Below, in pieces: positions 55,782-64,000 of a stretch of DNA of 64,000 nucleotides. Location: NCBI RefSeq assembly GCF_001591405.1, contig NZ_BCUV01000006.1, forward strand, positions 558,001 to 622,000, given 5' to 3'. Source of the DNA: Janibacter terrae NBRC 107853. Its GTDB lineage: Bacteria; Actinomycetota; Actinomycetes; Actinomycetales; Dermatophilaceae. Position numbers and translations under genes: made by a program. The notes under the pieces were generated by a model. That model was not told the DNA's origin. It saw nothing but the letters and a program-made list of their open reading frames with translations, and made no database searches. The stretch's first letter is position 1. The number at the start of each line of letters is the position of its first letter.

Positions 55782-56567
55782 CTAGCGAAGCCCGCCCGGG
55801 ATGTCTGCTGCCGTCCGCTCCTCGCGCTCGGCCGCGCGGCGGCAGGAGTAGAGGTGCGACTCGACGAAGCCCTCGGCCCGCAGGGCCCACCCGACGACGA
55901 TGATCGCGGCCTGCCGCAGGTCGTGCGCCTCGACCTGGTCGGCGATGTCGGCGAGGGTGCCGCGCAGGACGATCTCCTCGGGCTGCTCGACCCGGTAGGC
56001 CACGGCGACGGGGCAGTCGGCGCCGTAGTGCTCGGCGAGCCGGTCGGCGAGCTCGCGGGCGCGGCGGATCGCCAGGTGCAGCACGAGGGTCGCACCGGTC
56101 GCGGCGAAGGCCTCGAGCGATTCCCCCGACGGCATGGCCGTCGAGTCCCGCTGGGCGCGGGTGAGCACGACCGACTGGGCGACCTCGGGCACGGTGAGCT
56201 CGCGGCCGAGCCGGGCGGCGGTCGCGGCGTAGGCGGCGATGCCGGGCGTGATGTCCCACGGCACGCCGGCGGCGTCGAGCCGGCGGGTCTGCTCGGCGAT
56301 CGCGGAGTAGACGCTCGGGTCGCCGGAGCACAGCCGGGCGACGTCCTCGCCCCGCTCGTGCGCGGCGACGAGCTCGGCGGTGATCCCGTCGAGGTCGAGG
56401 TCCTGGGTGTCGACGAGCCGCGCGCCGTCGGGGCAGTGCTCGAGGACGGCGGCGTCGAGGTAGGTCCCGGCGTAGAGGCAGACCGGGCTCGCCGCGAGCA
56501 GTCGGGTCGCGCGGATCGTCAGCAGGTCGGCGGCACCGGGGCCGGCGCCGATGAAGTGAACGGTCAT
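55782..56567 (-). CDS. cobM: precorrin-4 C11-methyltransferase CobM
   Basis: A 261-residue SAM-dependent methyltransferase that makes precorrin-5. It begins VHFIGAGPGAADLLTIRATRLL, with CLYAGTYLDAAVLEHCP, ARLCSGDPSVYSAI and ITPGIAAYAATAARLGRELT, all typical of CobM/CbiF. The ATG overlaps the cobL stop (ATGA). Confidence 0.95.
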   Translation of the reverse strand: MTVHFIGAGPGAADLLTIRATRLLAASPVCLYAGTYLDAAVLEHCPDGARLVDTQDLDLDGITAELVAAHERGEDVARLCSGDPSVYSAIAEQTRRLDAAGVPWDITPGIAAYAATAARLGRELTVPEVAQSVVLTRAQRDSTAMPSGESLEAFAATGATLVLHLAIRRARELADRLAEHYGADCPVAVAYRVEQPEEIVLRGTLADIADQVEAHDLRQAAIIVVGWALRAEGFVESHLYSCRRAAEREERTAADIPGGLR

Positions 56568-57790
56568 GTCGGGTCCTCGGAGTCGGTGCGGATCGCGGCG
56601 AGCTGGGTGACGGTGCGGGCGGGGGTCCACGACAGGAAGCGCCCGAGCGGGACGGCCCGCTCCACGGACAGGCGGGTGAGCTCGCCGCCGGTGCGGGCGT
56701 GCCGGCCGATGAGCGCGGCGTCCCCCTCGAGCGTCACGGCGTGCGCGACGAGGCGTCCGCCGGGGCGAAGGGAGGACCAGGCACGGTCGAGCAGGTCGGG
56801 GTCGAGCCCGCCGCCGACGAAGATCGCGTCGGGCGTCGGCAGCATTGCCAGGTCGGTGCTGCCGGTGTCGCCGACGACGACGTCGACCCGAGCAGCGAGG
56901 CCGAGGGCAGCGGCGTTGTCGCGGATGCGCTGGGCGCGGGTCGCGTCGCGCTCGACGCAGGTGACGGTCGCGCGGTCGGCGGCGAGGCACCACTCGAGGG
57001 CCACGGAGCCGTTGCCGGCGCCGAGGTCCCACAGGTGCGCGCCGGGTGTGGGCCGCAGTCGGGCCAGACCGCTCGCGCGCACGTCGCGCTTGGTCAGCTG
57101 GCCGTCGTGGTCGATGAAGTCCTCGGGGCGCCCCGGGACCGGTCCGGCGGTCGCGGCAGTCGCCGCGGGGTCGTCGGCGCGCACGTCGAGGCAGGCGAGC
57201 ACGAGGTCGGGGGTGGCCTCGGCGAAGCCGTCGGCGCGCTCGGAGCGAGCGCCCTCGTCGGGGCTGCCAAGGTGCCAGCGGGCGGTGAGCATGCTTGCGC
57301 CCCAACCGTGCTCGGTGAGCAGTGCGCCGAGCCGAGCCGGGTCGCCGCCCCCGGAGAGGAGGACGACGAGTCGCGCGCCGGGGGCCAGGTGGGGCAGGAC
57401 CGCGCGCAGGTCGCGCCCGACGGTCGTGACGACGACGGTCTCCTCGGCGGACCACCCCTGACGGGCCCGGGCGAGGGCATCGCTGCCGATGGCGGGGTGG
57501 ACGCGCACGCGGTCGCCGCCGACGAGCTCGACGAGGGTCGTGGCGATGCCGGAACGCAGCGGGTCACCGCTGGCGAGGACGACGGCGTCGGGGTGCGCCT
57601 CGACGAGGGCGGGCAACGCCGGGCGAAGGGGGCTGGGCCAGGGCACGAGCTGCGCCTCGGGTGCGTGGGGGGCGACGAGGTCGAGGTGACGGCCGCCCCC
57701 GACGAGGGTCGCGGCACCGCTGATGAGGGCGCGTCGGGCCTCGTCCAGACCGGACCACCCGTCGTCCCCGATACCCACGACCTCGATCAC
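56564..57790 (-). CDS. cobL: precorrin-6Y C5,15-methyltransferase (decarboxylating) CobL
   Basis: A 408-residue CbiE-CbiT fusion, adding methyl groups at C-5 and C-15 with removal of the C-12 acetate carboxyl. The CbiE part (1-about 200) starts VVGIGDDGWSGLDEARRAL and has VVLASGDPLRSGIA; the CbiT part (about 215-408) has KRDVRASGLARLRP, HLWDLGAGNGSVALEWC and AIFVGGGLDP. It starts at GTG 57790, divergent from the riboswitch of the chelatase gene. Confidence 0.95.
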   Translation of the reverse strand: MIEVVGIGDDGWSGLDEARRALISGAATLVGGGRHLDLVAPHAPEAQLVPWPSPLRPALPALVEAHPDAVVLASGDPLRSGIATTLVELVGGDRVRVHPAIGSDALARARQGWSAEETVVVTTVGRDLRAVLPHLAPGARLVVLLSGGGDPARLGALLTEHGWGASMLTARWHLGSPDEGARSERADGFAEATPDLVLACLDVRADDPAATAATAGPVPGRPEDFIDHDGQLTKRDVRASGLARLRPTPGAHLWDLGAGNGSVALEWCLAADRATVTCVERDATRAQRIRDNAAALGLAARVDVVVGDTGSTDLAMLPTPDAIFVGGGLDPDLLDRAWSSLRPGGRLVAHAVTLEGDAALIGRHARTGGELTRLSVERAVPLGRFLSWTPARTVTQLAAIRTDSEDPT

Positions 57791-57837
57791 GGACGCCCAC
57801 CCTAGGGCCTTGCCCTCCTGTGAGAGGATCGCGCCTA

Positions 57838-57927
57838 GGCACTCCCCCGAGGAATCCGGTGCAACTCCGGAGCGGTCCCGCCACTGTCACGGCCCACGCG
57901 GCCCGAGCCAGACACTCGGTCGGTGCC
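57838..57927 (+). promoter_or_regulatory. cobalamin riboswitch upstream of the chelatase-cobO-cobB-cobA run
   Basis: The plus strand has GGCAC (57838-57842) and GTGCC (57923-57927) as closing stem, and inside the conserved GAGGAATCCGGTGCAACTCC, GGTCCCGCCACTGTCA and GAGCCAGACACTC. It ends about 68 bases before the gene start. It should reduce expression of the whole downstream run. Confidence 0.92.
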
Positions 57928-57994
57928 CGTCGTCGCGAACCCGCGTCGATGTCGTCGGACGGCGAGCGTGGACACTCGCCAGGAGGCCGCCACT

Positions 57995-60085
57995 GTGAGC
58001 CGCACCGGGTCCCGGACCCCCACCTTCCCCTTCACCGCGCTCGTCGGTGCCGACGAGCTGACGTCGGCGCTGCTGCTGAGCGCGATCTCGCCCGAGATCG
58101 GCGGGGTCCTCGTCCGGGGTGAGAAGGGCACCGCCAAGTCGACCGCCGTCCGCGCCCTCGCCTCGGTCCTGCCCGAGCAGCGGGTGGCGAGCGAGTGCCG
58201 CTTCGGCTGCGACCCCGACCGCGACGAGGACTGCCCCGACGGCCCCCACGAGGGCGCGGCCACGACCCGCCCGGCCCGCCTCGTCGAGCTGCCCGTCGGT
58301 GCGACCGAGGACCGCGTCGTCGGCTCCCTCGACCTGCGCCGAGCCCTGGGCGACGGCGAGGCCGCCTACCAGCCCGGTCTGCTCGCCGACGCGCACCGCG
58401 GCATCCTCTACGTCGACGAGGTCAACCTCCTGCACGACCACCTCGTCGACGTGCTGCTCGACGCTGCCGCGATGGGGCGCAACACCGTCGAGCGCGACGG
58501 TGTCTCGATCTCGCACCCGGCGCGGATCACCCTCGTCGGCACGATGAACCCCGAGGAGGGCGAGCTGCGCCCGCAGCTGCTCGACCGCTTCGGCCTGACC
58601 GTCCACGTCGCCGCGAGCCGCGACCCGCACGTGCGCGCCGAGGTCGTGCGTCGCCGGCTCGAGGCCGACCTCGACCCGGCAGGCTTCGCGGCCCGCTTCA
58701 CCGACGCCGAGGCCGAGCTCACCGCGCGCCTGGCCGCCGCCCGCGAGGCGGTGCGCCGGGTCGCGCTCGACGAGCGGACCCTGCGGACCATCGCGCGGGT
58801 GTGCGCCGGATTCGACGTCGACGGCATGCGCGCCGACATCGTCACCGCCCGCACCGCCGCGGCGCACGCCGCGTGGGAGGGGCGCGACCACGTGACCCGC
58901 GAGGACATCCGGGCCGCGGCGCTGCTCTCCCTGCCCCACCGCCGCCGTCGTGCTCCCTTCGACGCGCCGGGTCTCGACGAGGACCTGCTCGACCGGCTGC
59001 TCGACGACGAGCCCGAGGACGACCCGCCGGGCGGCGGCGAGGAAGAGCCCGACGGCGGCGACCAGCCCGACGAGGGCCCGGGCGAGGCGCCCGACGCCGA
59101 CCCCTCGGGCCCGGCCCCGAGCTCGACGTCGTCCGACGACCAGCCCCCGACCGGGCCCCAGTCGTCCGCCGACCCGACCCCCGACTCCCCGGACGAGTCG
59201 GCGGAGGACCCCGAGGCACCCCCTTCGCCCCCTGCGGGTGCCCAGCCGACCCCCACCGGCACCGCCGCGGCCACCGAGCCCTACCGGGCCCGTCGCCTCG
59301 AGCTCACCGGCGTCGGCGCCGGCCCGAGCGGTCGCCGCTCCCCCGCGCTCACCCCCCGCGGGCGGGTCGTCGGCACCCACCCGGCCGGGCACGAGCCCGC
59401 CGGGTCGCCGGTGCACCTGACCGCCACCCTTCGTGCCTCCGCCGCCCGCCGCGCGGCCCGCACCGGGCCCGCCCGGGTGACCGGCGACGACCTGCGCCAC
59501 GCCATGACCCGCGGCCGCGAGGCCAACCTCGTCCTCCTCGCCGTCGACGCCTCCGGCTCGATGGCCGCGCGCAAGCGGATGGGCGAGGTCAAGACCGCCG
59601 TCCTCTCGCTCCTGCTCGACGCCTACCAGCGGCGCGACCGGGTGGGTCTGGTGACCTTCCGCGGGACCGGCGCGGAGCTGGCGCTGCCGCCCACCTCGTC
59701 CGTCGACGCCGCCGCCGCGCGCCTCGCCGAGATGCCGCACGGCGGACGGACCCCGCTCGCCGAGGGCCTGACCGAGATCGCCAGGGTCGTTGCGAGAGAG
59801 CGCATCCGCGACCGCAACCAGCGCGCCCTCGTCGTCCTCGTCACTGATGGCCGGGCCACCGCGGGCCCCGATGCCCTCGCCCGGGCCCAGGCCATCGCCG
59901 ACGCCTGGGGGCACACGGCGGAGACCGTCGTCGTCGACTGCGAGTCGGGCCGCTTCCGCATGGGCCTGGCCGCCGACCTCGCCCACCGCATGGGCGCCGA
60001 GCACATCGCCCTCGAGCAGGTCGCCGCGAGCGGCCTCGTCGAGATCGTCACCGACCGCACCGCCTCCCGAAGGAGCGCCGCCTGA
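57995..60085 (+). CDS. ChlI/ChlD-type chelatase subunit (AAA+ plus vWA), partner of CobN
   Basis: A 696-residue fusion. The AAA+ domain (about 10-330) has Walker A GEKGTAKST (about 42-50), Walker B ILYVDEVNLLHDHLVDVLLDAA and GTMNPEEGELRPQLLDRFGL. An acidic, Pro-rich linker (about 335-450) leads to a vWA domain with the MIDAS motif DASGSMAARKRM (about 517). Such proteins replace CobS and CobT-chelatase as ATPase partners of CobN in actinobacteria. GTG 57995 with AGGAGG eight bases upstream fixes the start. It shares the B12-repressed unit with cobO. Confidence 0.92.
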   Translation: MSRTGSRTPTFPFTALVGADELTSALLLSAISPEIGGVLVRGEKGTAKSTAVRALASVLPEQRVASECRFGCDPDRDEDCPDGPHEGAATTRPARLVELPVGATEDRVVGSLDLRRALGDGEAAYQPGLLADAHRGILYVDEVNLLHDHLVDVLLDAAAMGRNTVERDGVSISHPARITLVGTMNPEEGELRPQLLDRFGLTVHVAASRDPHVRAEVVRRRLEADLDPAGFAARFTDAEAELTARLAAAREAVRRVALDERTLRTIARVCAGFDVDGMRADIVTARTAAAHAAWEGRDHVTREDIRAAALLSLPHRRRRAPFDAPGLDEDLLDRLLDDEPEDDPPGGGEEEPDGGDQPDEGPGEAPDADPSGPAPSSTSSDDQPPTGPQSSADPTPDSPDESAEDPEAPPSPPAGAQPTPTGTAAATEPYRARRLELTGVGAGPSGRRSPALTPRGRVVGTHPAGHEPAGSPVHLTATLRASAARRAARTGPARVTGDDLRHAMTRGREANLVLLAVDASGSMAARKRMGEVKTAVLSLLLDAYQRRDRVGLVTFRGTGAELALPPTSSVDAAAARLAEMPHGGRTPLAEGLTEIARVVARERIRDRNQRALVVLVTDGRATAGPDALARAQAIADAWGHTAETVVVDCESGRFRMGLAADLAHRMGAEHIALEQVAASGLVEIVTDRTASRRSAA

Positions 60086-60699
60086 TGGCCCAGGGACAGA
60101 CCCCCGTCACCCCGAAGGACGGGCTGACCACGCGGCAGCGCCGCAACCGCCCGCTCGTCGTCGTCCACGGCGGCGTCGGCAAGGGCAAGTCGACGGCGGC
60201 CTTCGGCCTCGGCCTGCGCGGGTGGAACCAGGGCTGGTCGATCGGCGTCTTCCAGTTCGTCAAGTCCGCGAAGTGGCGCATCGGCGAGGAGGAGGTCTAC
60301 ACGACCCTCGGCCGGGTCCACGAGGAGACCGGCGAAGGGGGCCCCGTCGAGTGGCACAAGATGGGCTCCGGCTGGTCCTGGTCGCGCAAGGCGGGGACCG
60401 AGGAGGACCACGCGGCCGACGCCCGTGAGGGCTGGGCGGAGATCAAGCGGCGACTCGCCGCCGAGACGCACACCGTTTACATCCTCGACGAGTTCACCTA
60501 TGTCATGAAGTGGGGTTGGGTCGAGCTCGACGACGTCATCGACACGCTGACCAACCGGCCCGGCTACCAGCACGTGATCATCACCGGCCGCGACCCGCAC
60601 CCGCGCCTGCTCGAGATCGCCGACGTCGCGACCGAGATGACCAAGGTCAAGCACCCCTTCGACCAGGGGCAGAAGGGCCAGAAGGGCATCGAGTGGTGA
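60085..60699 (+). CDS. cobO: cob(I)yrinic acid a,c-diamide adenosyltransferase CobO
   Basis: A 204-residue P-loop enzyme that adenosylates the corrinoid using ATP. The phosphate loop is VVHGGVGKGKSTAAFGLGLR (about 27-45), followed by FQFVKSAKWRIGEE, the tryptophan-rich KMGSGWSWSRK and ILDEFTYVMKWGW. The ATG shares a base with the preceding TGA. It matches the CobA/CobO family throughout. Confidence 0.96.
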   Translation: MAQGQTPVTPKDGLTTRQRRNRPLVVVHGGVGKGKSTAAFGLGLRGWNQGWSIGVFQFVKSAKWRIGEEEVYTTLGRVHEETGEGGPVEWHKMGSGWSWSRKAGTEEDHAADAREGWAEIKRRLAAETHTVYILDEFTYVMKWGWVELDDVIDTLTNRPGYQHVIITGRDPHPRLLEIADVATEMTKVKHPFDQGQKGQKGIEW

Positions 60700-63299
60700 C
60701 GACCCTCCCCCGGGTGCTCGTCGCGGCGCCAGCGTCGGGCCACGGCAAGACGACGATCGCCGTGGGGATCATGGCCGCCCTCGCCCGCCGCGGTCTGACC
60801 GTCGCGCCGGCCAAGGTCGGCCCGGACTACATCGACCCCGGCTACCACGCCCTGGCGACCGGCCGCCCGAGCCGCACCCTCGACCCGTGGCTCGTGGGCG
60901 AAGGGAGGGTCGCTCCCCTCCTCGCCCGCGGCGCCACCCACCCGACCCTCGCGGACGTCGCGGTCCTCGAGGGCGTCATGGGCCTCATGGACGGACGGCT
61001 CGGGGGCGACGGCTTCGCCTCCAGCGCGCACGTCGCCACCCTGACGCGCACGCCCGTCGTCCTCGTCGTCGACATCAGCTCGACCTCACGGACCGTCGCC
61101 GCCACCGTGCACGGCCTCGCGACGATCGACCCCGAGCTCGACGTCGTGGGTGTCGTGCTCAACAAGGCCGGCACCCCGCGCCACGGCGAGGAGGCCCGCC
61201 GGGCGGTCGAGGCCGTCGGCGTCCCCGTGTGGGGCGTGCTGCCCCGCGACGCCGCGATGCACGTGCCCTCGCGCCACCTCGGGCTCGTCCCCGCCGCCGA
61301 GCGCGGCGAGGCCGCAGCGACCCTCGACCACATCGCCGCCGTCGCCGAGGAGCACCTCGACCTCGACGCGCTGCTCGCGGCCTCCCGCACGGCCCCCGAC
61401 CTCGATCTCGAGCCGTGGGCCCCTGGCGCCGCCCTTCCTTCGCTCCAGTCCCCGCTCCCCGAGGAGCGTGCTGTGCATTCGTCCCGACGGGAGGTCGTCG
61501 TGGCCGTCGCCGGGGGCCGCGCCTTCACCTTCCGCTACCCCGAGACGGTCGAGCTGCTCGAGGCCGCCGGCGCCCGGGTCGTCGAGCTCGACCCGGCCCG
61601 CGACGCCGCGCTGCCGGAGGACACGAGCGGGCTCTACCTCGGCGGCGGCTTCCCCGAGGTGCACGCGCGCACCCTGGCGACCAACCGCCCTCTCGTGCAC
61701 CAGATCCGCACCGCCATCGCGGCCGGCATGCCGACGATCGCCGAGTGCGCCGGCATGCTCTACCTCGCCGAGACCCTCGACGACCACCCGATGGTCGGCG
61801 CCCTGCCCGCCCGGGCCGCGATGGGCCGCCGCCTCACCCTCGGCTACCGCGAGGCGACCTCGCTCGTCGACTCCGTCCTCGGCCCGGCCGGGACCCGGGT
61901 CGCCGGCCACGAGTTCCACCGCACGGTGACCGATCCCCCCTTCGGCACGAGTGCGGCATGGGACCTCGGTGGCCGCACCGAGGGCTTCGCCCTCGACCCC
62001 GCCGGCACCGGTCGCGCGACCCTCGTCGCCTCCTACCTGCACACGCACTGGGCCGGCTCGCCCTCCGTGGCGGGGTCCTTCGTCGAGGCCGCTCGTGGCT
62101 GGGGCCAAGCCCGCACGGTCACCTCGGACGAAGTCCCTCGGGGCGTCCGTGGATCGGGTGGGGTGGCGCTGGGGGCTTCGCCCGTGCACCCCACGTCCGC
62201 GGAGCACTCACCTGACGCCCCGCAACCGGCTCAGCCCTTGAGTCGCGCCACCCCAGCCCGATCCACGTCCTTGGCAGACCCCCTTCGTCATCACGGGGAC
62301 GCCGAGGTGTCGAGCGAGCTGGTGGACCTCGCCGTCAACGTGCGGCTCACCCAGCCGCCGGGGTGGCTCGCGCAGGCCCTCGCCGAGGAGCTGTCGACCG
62401 TCGCGGCCTACCCCGACCCCACCCGTGCTCGGGATGCGATCGCCGCGCGGCACGGTGTGGCCCGCGACCAGGTGCTGCCGACGAGTGGTGGGGCCGAGGC
62501 CTTCACGCTGCTCGCGCGGGCGCTGACACCGCGCGACGCGGTCGTCGTGCACCCGCAGTTCACCGAGCCCGAGGCCGCGCTGCGCGCCGCGGGGCACGAG
62601 GTGCGGCGCGTCCTGCTGCGGCCGGAGGACGACTTTGCGCTCACGGCCCAGGCGCTCGGGCAGATCGGCGACGCCGACCTCGTCGTCGTCGGCAACCCGA
62701 CCAACCCGACGGGCGTGCTCCACCCGGCAGCTACGCTGCGCTCGCTCGTGCGGCCCGGCCGGGTGGTCCTCGTCGACGAGGCCTTCATCGACTCCGTCCC
62801 CGGCGAGCGCGAGACGCTCCTGGGGGGCGACCTCACCGGCCTGCTCGTCGTGCGCTCGCTGACCAAGACCTGGGCCGTCGCCGGCATCCGCGCCGGCTAC
62901 GTCGTCGGAGACGCCGAGCTCGTCGCGGCCCTGGCCGAGCACCAACCGCACTGGTCCGTGGGCTCCCTCGCGCTGCGCGTCATGATCGAGACCGCCACCC
63001 AAGCCGCACTCGTCGAGGCCGACCGGGCCGCCGAGGAGATCGCCGGGTGGCGGGCCCACCTCACGCGGGGGCTGCACACGCTGGGCATCCCGACCGCCGG
63101 CGGGGACGCCCCCTTCGTCCTGGCCCGGGTCGGCACGGGTGTCCGCGAGGCGCTGCGCGATGCCGGGTGGGCCGTGCGGCGAGGCGATACGTTCCCGGGG
63201 CTCGACACCGCATGGGTGCGGATCGCCGTCCGTGACCCCCACACCATCGACGGGTTGCTGAGAGAGCTGACCCACCTGCACCACCGGAGGACCGCATGA
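60696..63299 (+). CDS. cobB: CobB-CobC fusion: cobyrinic acid a,c-diamide synthase + threonine-phosphate decarboxylase-like aminotransferase
   Basis: An 867-residue protein. CobB (1-about 478) has the P-loop PASGHGKTTIAVGIMAALA, KVGPDYIDPGYHA, the glutaminase nucleophile in AECAGMLYLAETL (about 350) and SYLHTHWAG. It amidates side chains a and c of hydrogenobyrinic acid. A 55-residue Pro/Ser-rich linker (about 479-536) follows. The second part (537-867) is a fold-I PLP enzyme like Rv2231c CobC, with PTSGGAEAFTLLA, NPTNPTGV, VDEAFIDS and the PLP lysine in RSLTKTWAVAGIRAGY. No stop or frame change separates the parts. GTG 60696 overlaps cobO. Confidence 0.92.
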   Translation: MTTLPRVLVAAPASGHGKTTIAVGIMAALARRGLTVAPAKVGPDYIDPGYHALATGRPSRTLDPWLVGEGRVAPLLARGATHPTLADVAVLEGVMGLMDGRLGGDGFASSAHVATLTRTPVVLVVDISSTSRTVAATVHGLATIDPELDVVGVVLNKAGTPRHGEEARRAVEAVGVPVWGVLPRDAAMHVPSRHLGLVPAAERGEAAATLDHIAAVAEEHLDLDALLAASRTAPDLDLEPWAPGAALPSLQSPLPEERAVHSSRREVVVAVAGGRAFTFRYPETVELLEAAGARVVELDPARDAALPEDTSGLYLGGGFPEVHARTLATNRPLVHQIRTAIAAGMPTIAECAGMLYLAETLDDHPMVGALPARAAMGRRLTLGYREATSLVDSVLGPAGTRVAGHEFHRTVTDPPFGTSAAWDLGGRTEGFALDPAGTGRATLVASYLHTHWAGSPSVAGSFVEAARGWGQARTVTSDEVPRGVRGSGGVALGASPVHPTSAEHSPDAPQPAQPLSRATPARSTSLADPLRHHGDAEVSSELVDLAVNVRLTQPPGWLAQALAEELSTVAAYPDPTRARDAIAARHGVARDQVLPTSGGAEAFTLLARALTPRDAVVVHPQFTEPEAALRAAGHEVRRVLLRPEDDFALTAQALGQIGDADLVVVGNPTNPTGVLHPAATLRSLVRPGRVVLVDEAFIDSVPGERETLLGGDLTGLLVVRSLTKTWAVAGIRAGYVVGDAELVAALAEHQPHWSVGSLALRVMIETATQAALVEADRAAEEIAGWRAHLTRGLHTLGIPTAGGDAPFVLARVGTGVREALRDAGWAVRRGDTFPGLDTAWVRIAVRDPHTIDGLLRELTHLHHRRTA

Positions 63300-64000
63300 C
63301 CGACGCCACCACCGCCACCGGGCGGGTCATCCTCGTCGGCGGAGGGCCGGGCGACCCCGGCCTGCTCACCGTCGCCGGACACGACGCGCTTGCGGCGGCC
63401 GACATCGTCGTCACCGACCGCCTCGGTCCGGTCGCGGCGCTCGACGAGATCGCCCCGCAGGCCGAGATCGTCCACGTCGGCAAGATCCCCCGCGGCAAGT
63501 TCACCCCCCAGGAGCGGATCAACGAACTGCTCGTCGAGCACGCCCGCGCCGGCCGGACCGTGGTGCGGCTCAAGGGCGGTGACGGTTACCTCTTCGGCCG
63601 CGGCGGCGAGGAGTGGAACCACTGCGTCGCCGCCGGCGTGCCCGTCGAGGCCGTGCCGGGCGTCTCCTCCGCCTTCTCCGTGCCGGCCCTCGCCGGCATC
63701 CCGGTGACCCACCGCGGCCTGTCCCAGGGCGTCGCGGTCGTCTCCGGGCACGTCGCCCCCGACGACCCGCGCAGCGAGGTCGACTGGGCGGCGCTGGCCA
63801 CCTCGCGTCTGACGATCGTCATCCTCATGGGGGTCGCCACCCTCGGGGCGATCGCCGAGGCGCTCGTCGCGGCCGGCCTGTCCCCCGACACCCCCGCCGC
63901 GTGCATCGCCGACGGGGCCACCCCGCAGCAGCGCTCGGTGCGGGCGCCCCTGTCGCAGATCGCCTCCGCGGCCGACGAAGGGGGCTTCGCTCCCCCGGCC
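63296..64000 (+). CDS. cobA: uroporphyrinogen-III C-methyltransferase CobA, 3' end cut by the window
   Basis: The first 235 codons are present. The enzyme methylates uroporphyrinogen III at C-2 and C-7 to precorrin-2, the entry to cobalamin and siroheme. It shows VILVGGGPGDPGLLTVAGHDAL, RLKGGDGYLFGRGGEEW (about 98) and VPGVSSAFSVPALAGIPVTHRG, and is nearly complete to the end of the catalytic domain. ATG 63296 has GGAGG five bases upstream and overlaps the CobB-CobC stop. Whether a siroheme or HemD domain follows cannot be seen. Confidence 0.93.
   Translation, partial: MTDATTATGRVILVGGGPGDPGLLTVAGHDALAAADIVVTDRLGPVAALDEIAPQAEIVHVGKIPRGKFTPQERINELLVEHARAGRTVVRLKGGDGYLFGRGGEEWNHCVAAGVPVEAVPGVSSAFSVPALAGIPVTHRGLSQGVAVVSGHVAPDDPRSEVDWAALATSRLTIVILMGVATLGAIAEALVAAGLSPDTPAACIADGATPQQRSVRAPLSQIASAADEGGFAPPA

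Overview
The window is very GC-rich, uses GTG starts freely and packs its genes with 1-8 base overlaps. Its core order (rimP-nusA-ylxR-infB-rbfA-truB-ribF, rne-rplU-rpmA-obgE-proB, proA, nadD-rsfS) is that of a high-GC actinobacterium, most likely a member of the Micrococcales (Intrasporangiaceae-like); this placement is an inference from gene content and style.

Layout. 1-4120: peripheral genes (partial SanA-like protein, M20 amidohydrolase, cupin, broken AhpD-like gene, DUF488 protein, BenE-type carrier, tRNA-Ala). 4201-9848: phosphatase, rsfS, nadD, a small membrane protein, a 455-base non-coding gap, proA, pdxY, proB. 9848-21145: obgE, rpmA, rplU, a large RNase E/G, a TIGR03936-type protein, an FAD/Fe-S oxidoreductase and a TIGR03960-type radical SAM protein. 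21204-32829: acyl-CoA ligase, rodA, ribF, truB, rbfA, two DUF4190-like membrane proteins, infB, ylxR, nusA, rimP, all on the minus strand. 32917-37762: DUF4439-like lipoprotein, APH-like kinase, AbiEi/DUF559-like protein and a thioredoxin-domain DUF255 protein.

37763-64000 is mainly a large aerobic cobalamin locus: a histidine phosphatase, cobQ-cobF, cobN with a bluB-cobT fusion, cobG-cobH-cobIJ, the cobalt ECF transporter cbiMNQO, cobL-cobM, a ChlI/ChlD-type chelatase subunit, cobO, a cobB-cobC fusion and the start of cobA. Three cobalamin riboswitches precede cobN, cbiM and the chelatase gene, so cobalt uptake and cobalt insertion appear to be repressed together by the end product. No cobK, cobD, cobU/cobP or cobS gene is present; the locus runs off the right edge. 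Four unrelated genes (thioesterase, methyltransferase, RibD-like, DinB-like) sit inside it at 49819-52922, with a strong hairpin at each end of the block.

The most unusual feature is not a gene. A short motif, RCGAAGGGRG, recurs about 65 times by eye on both strands, inside genes and between them, and in several places two inverted copies form a transcription-terminator-like hairpin. This resembles the behaviour of DNA uptake sequences or another architectural/recombination motif, and has no assigned function here.
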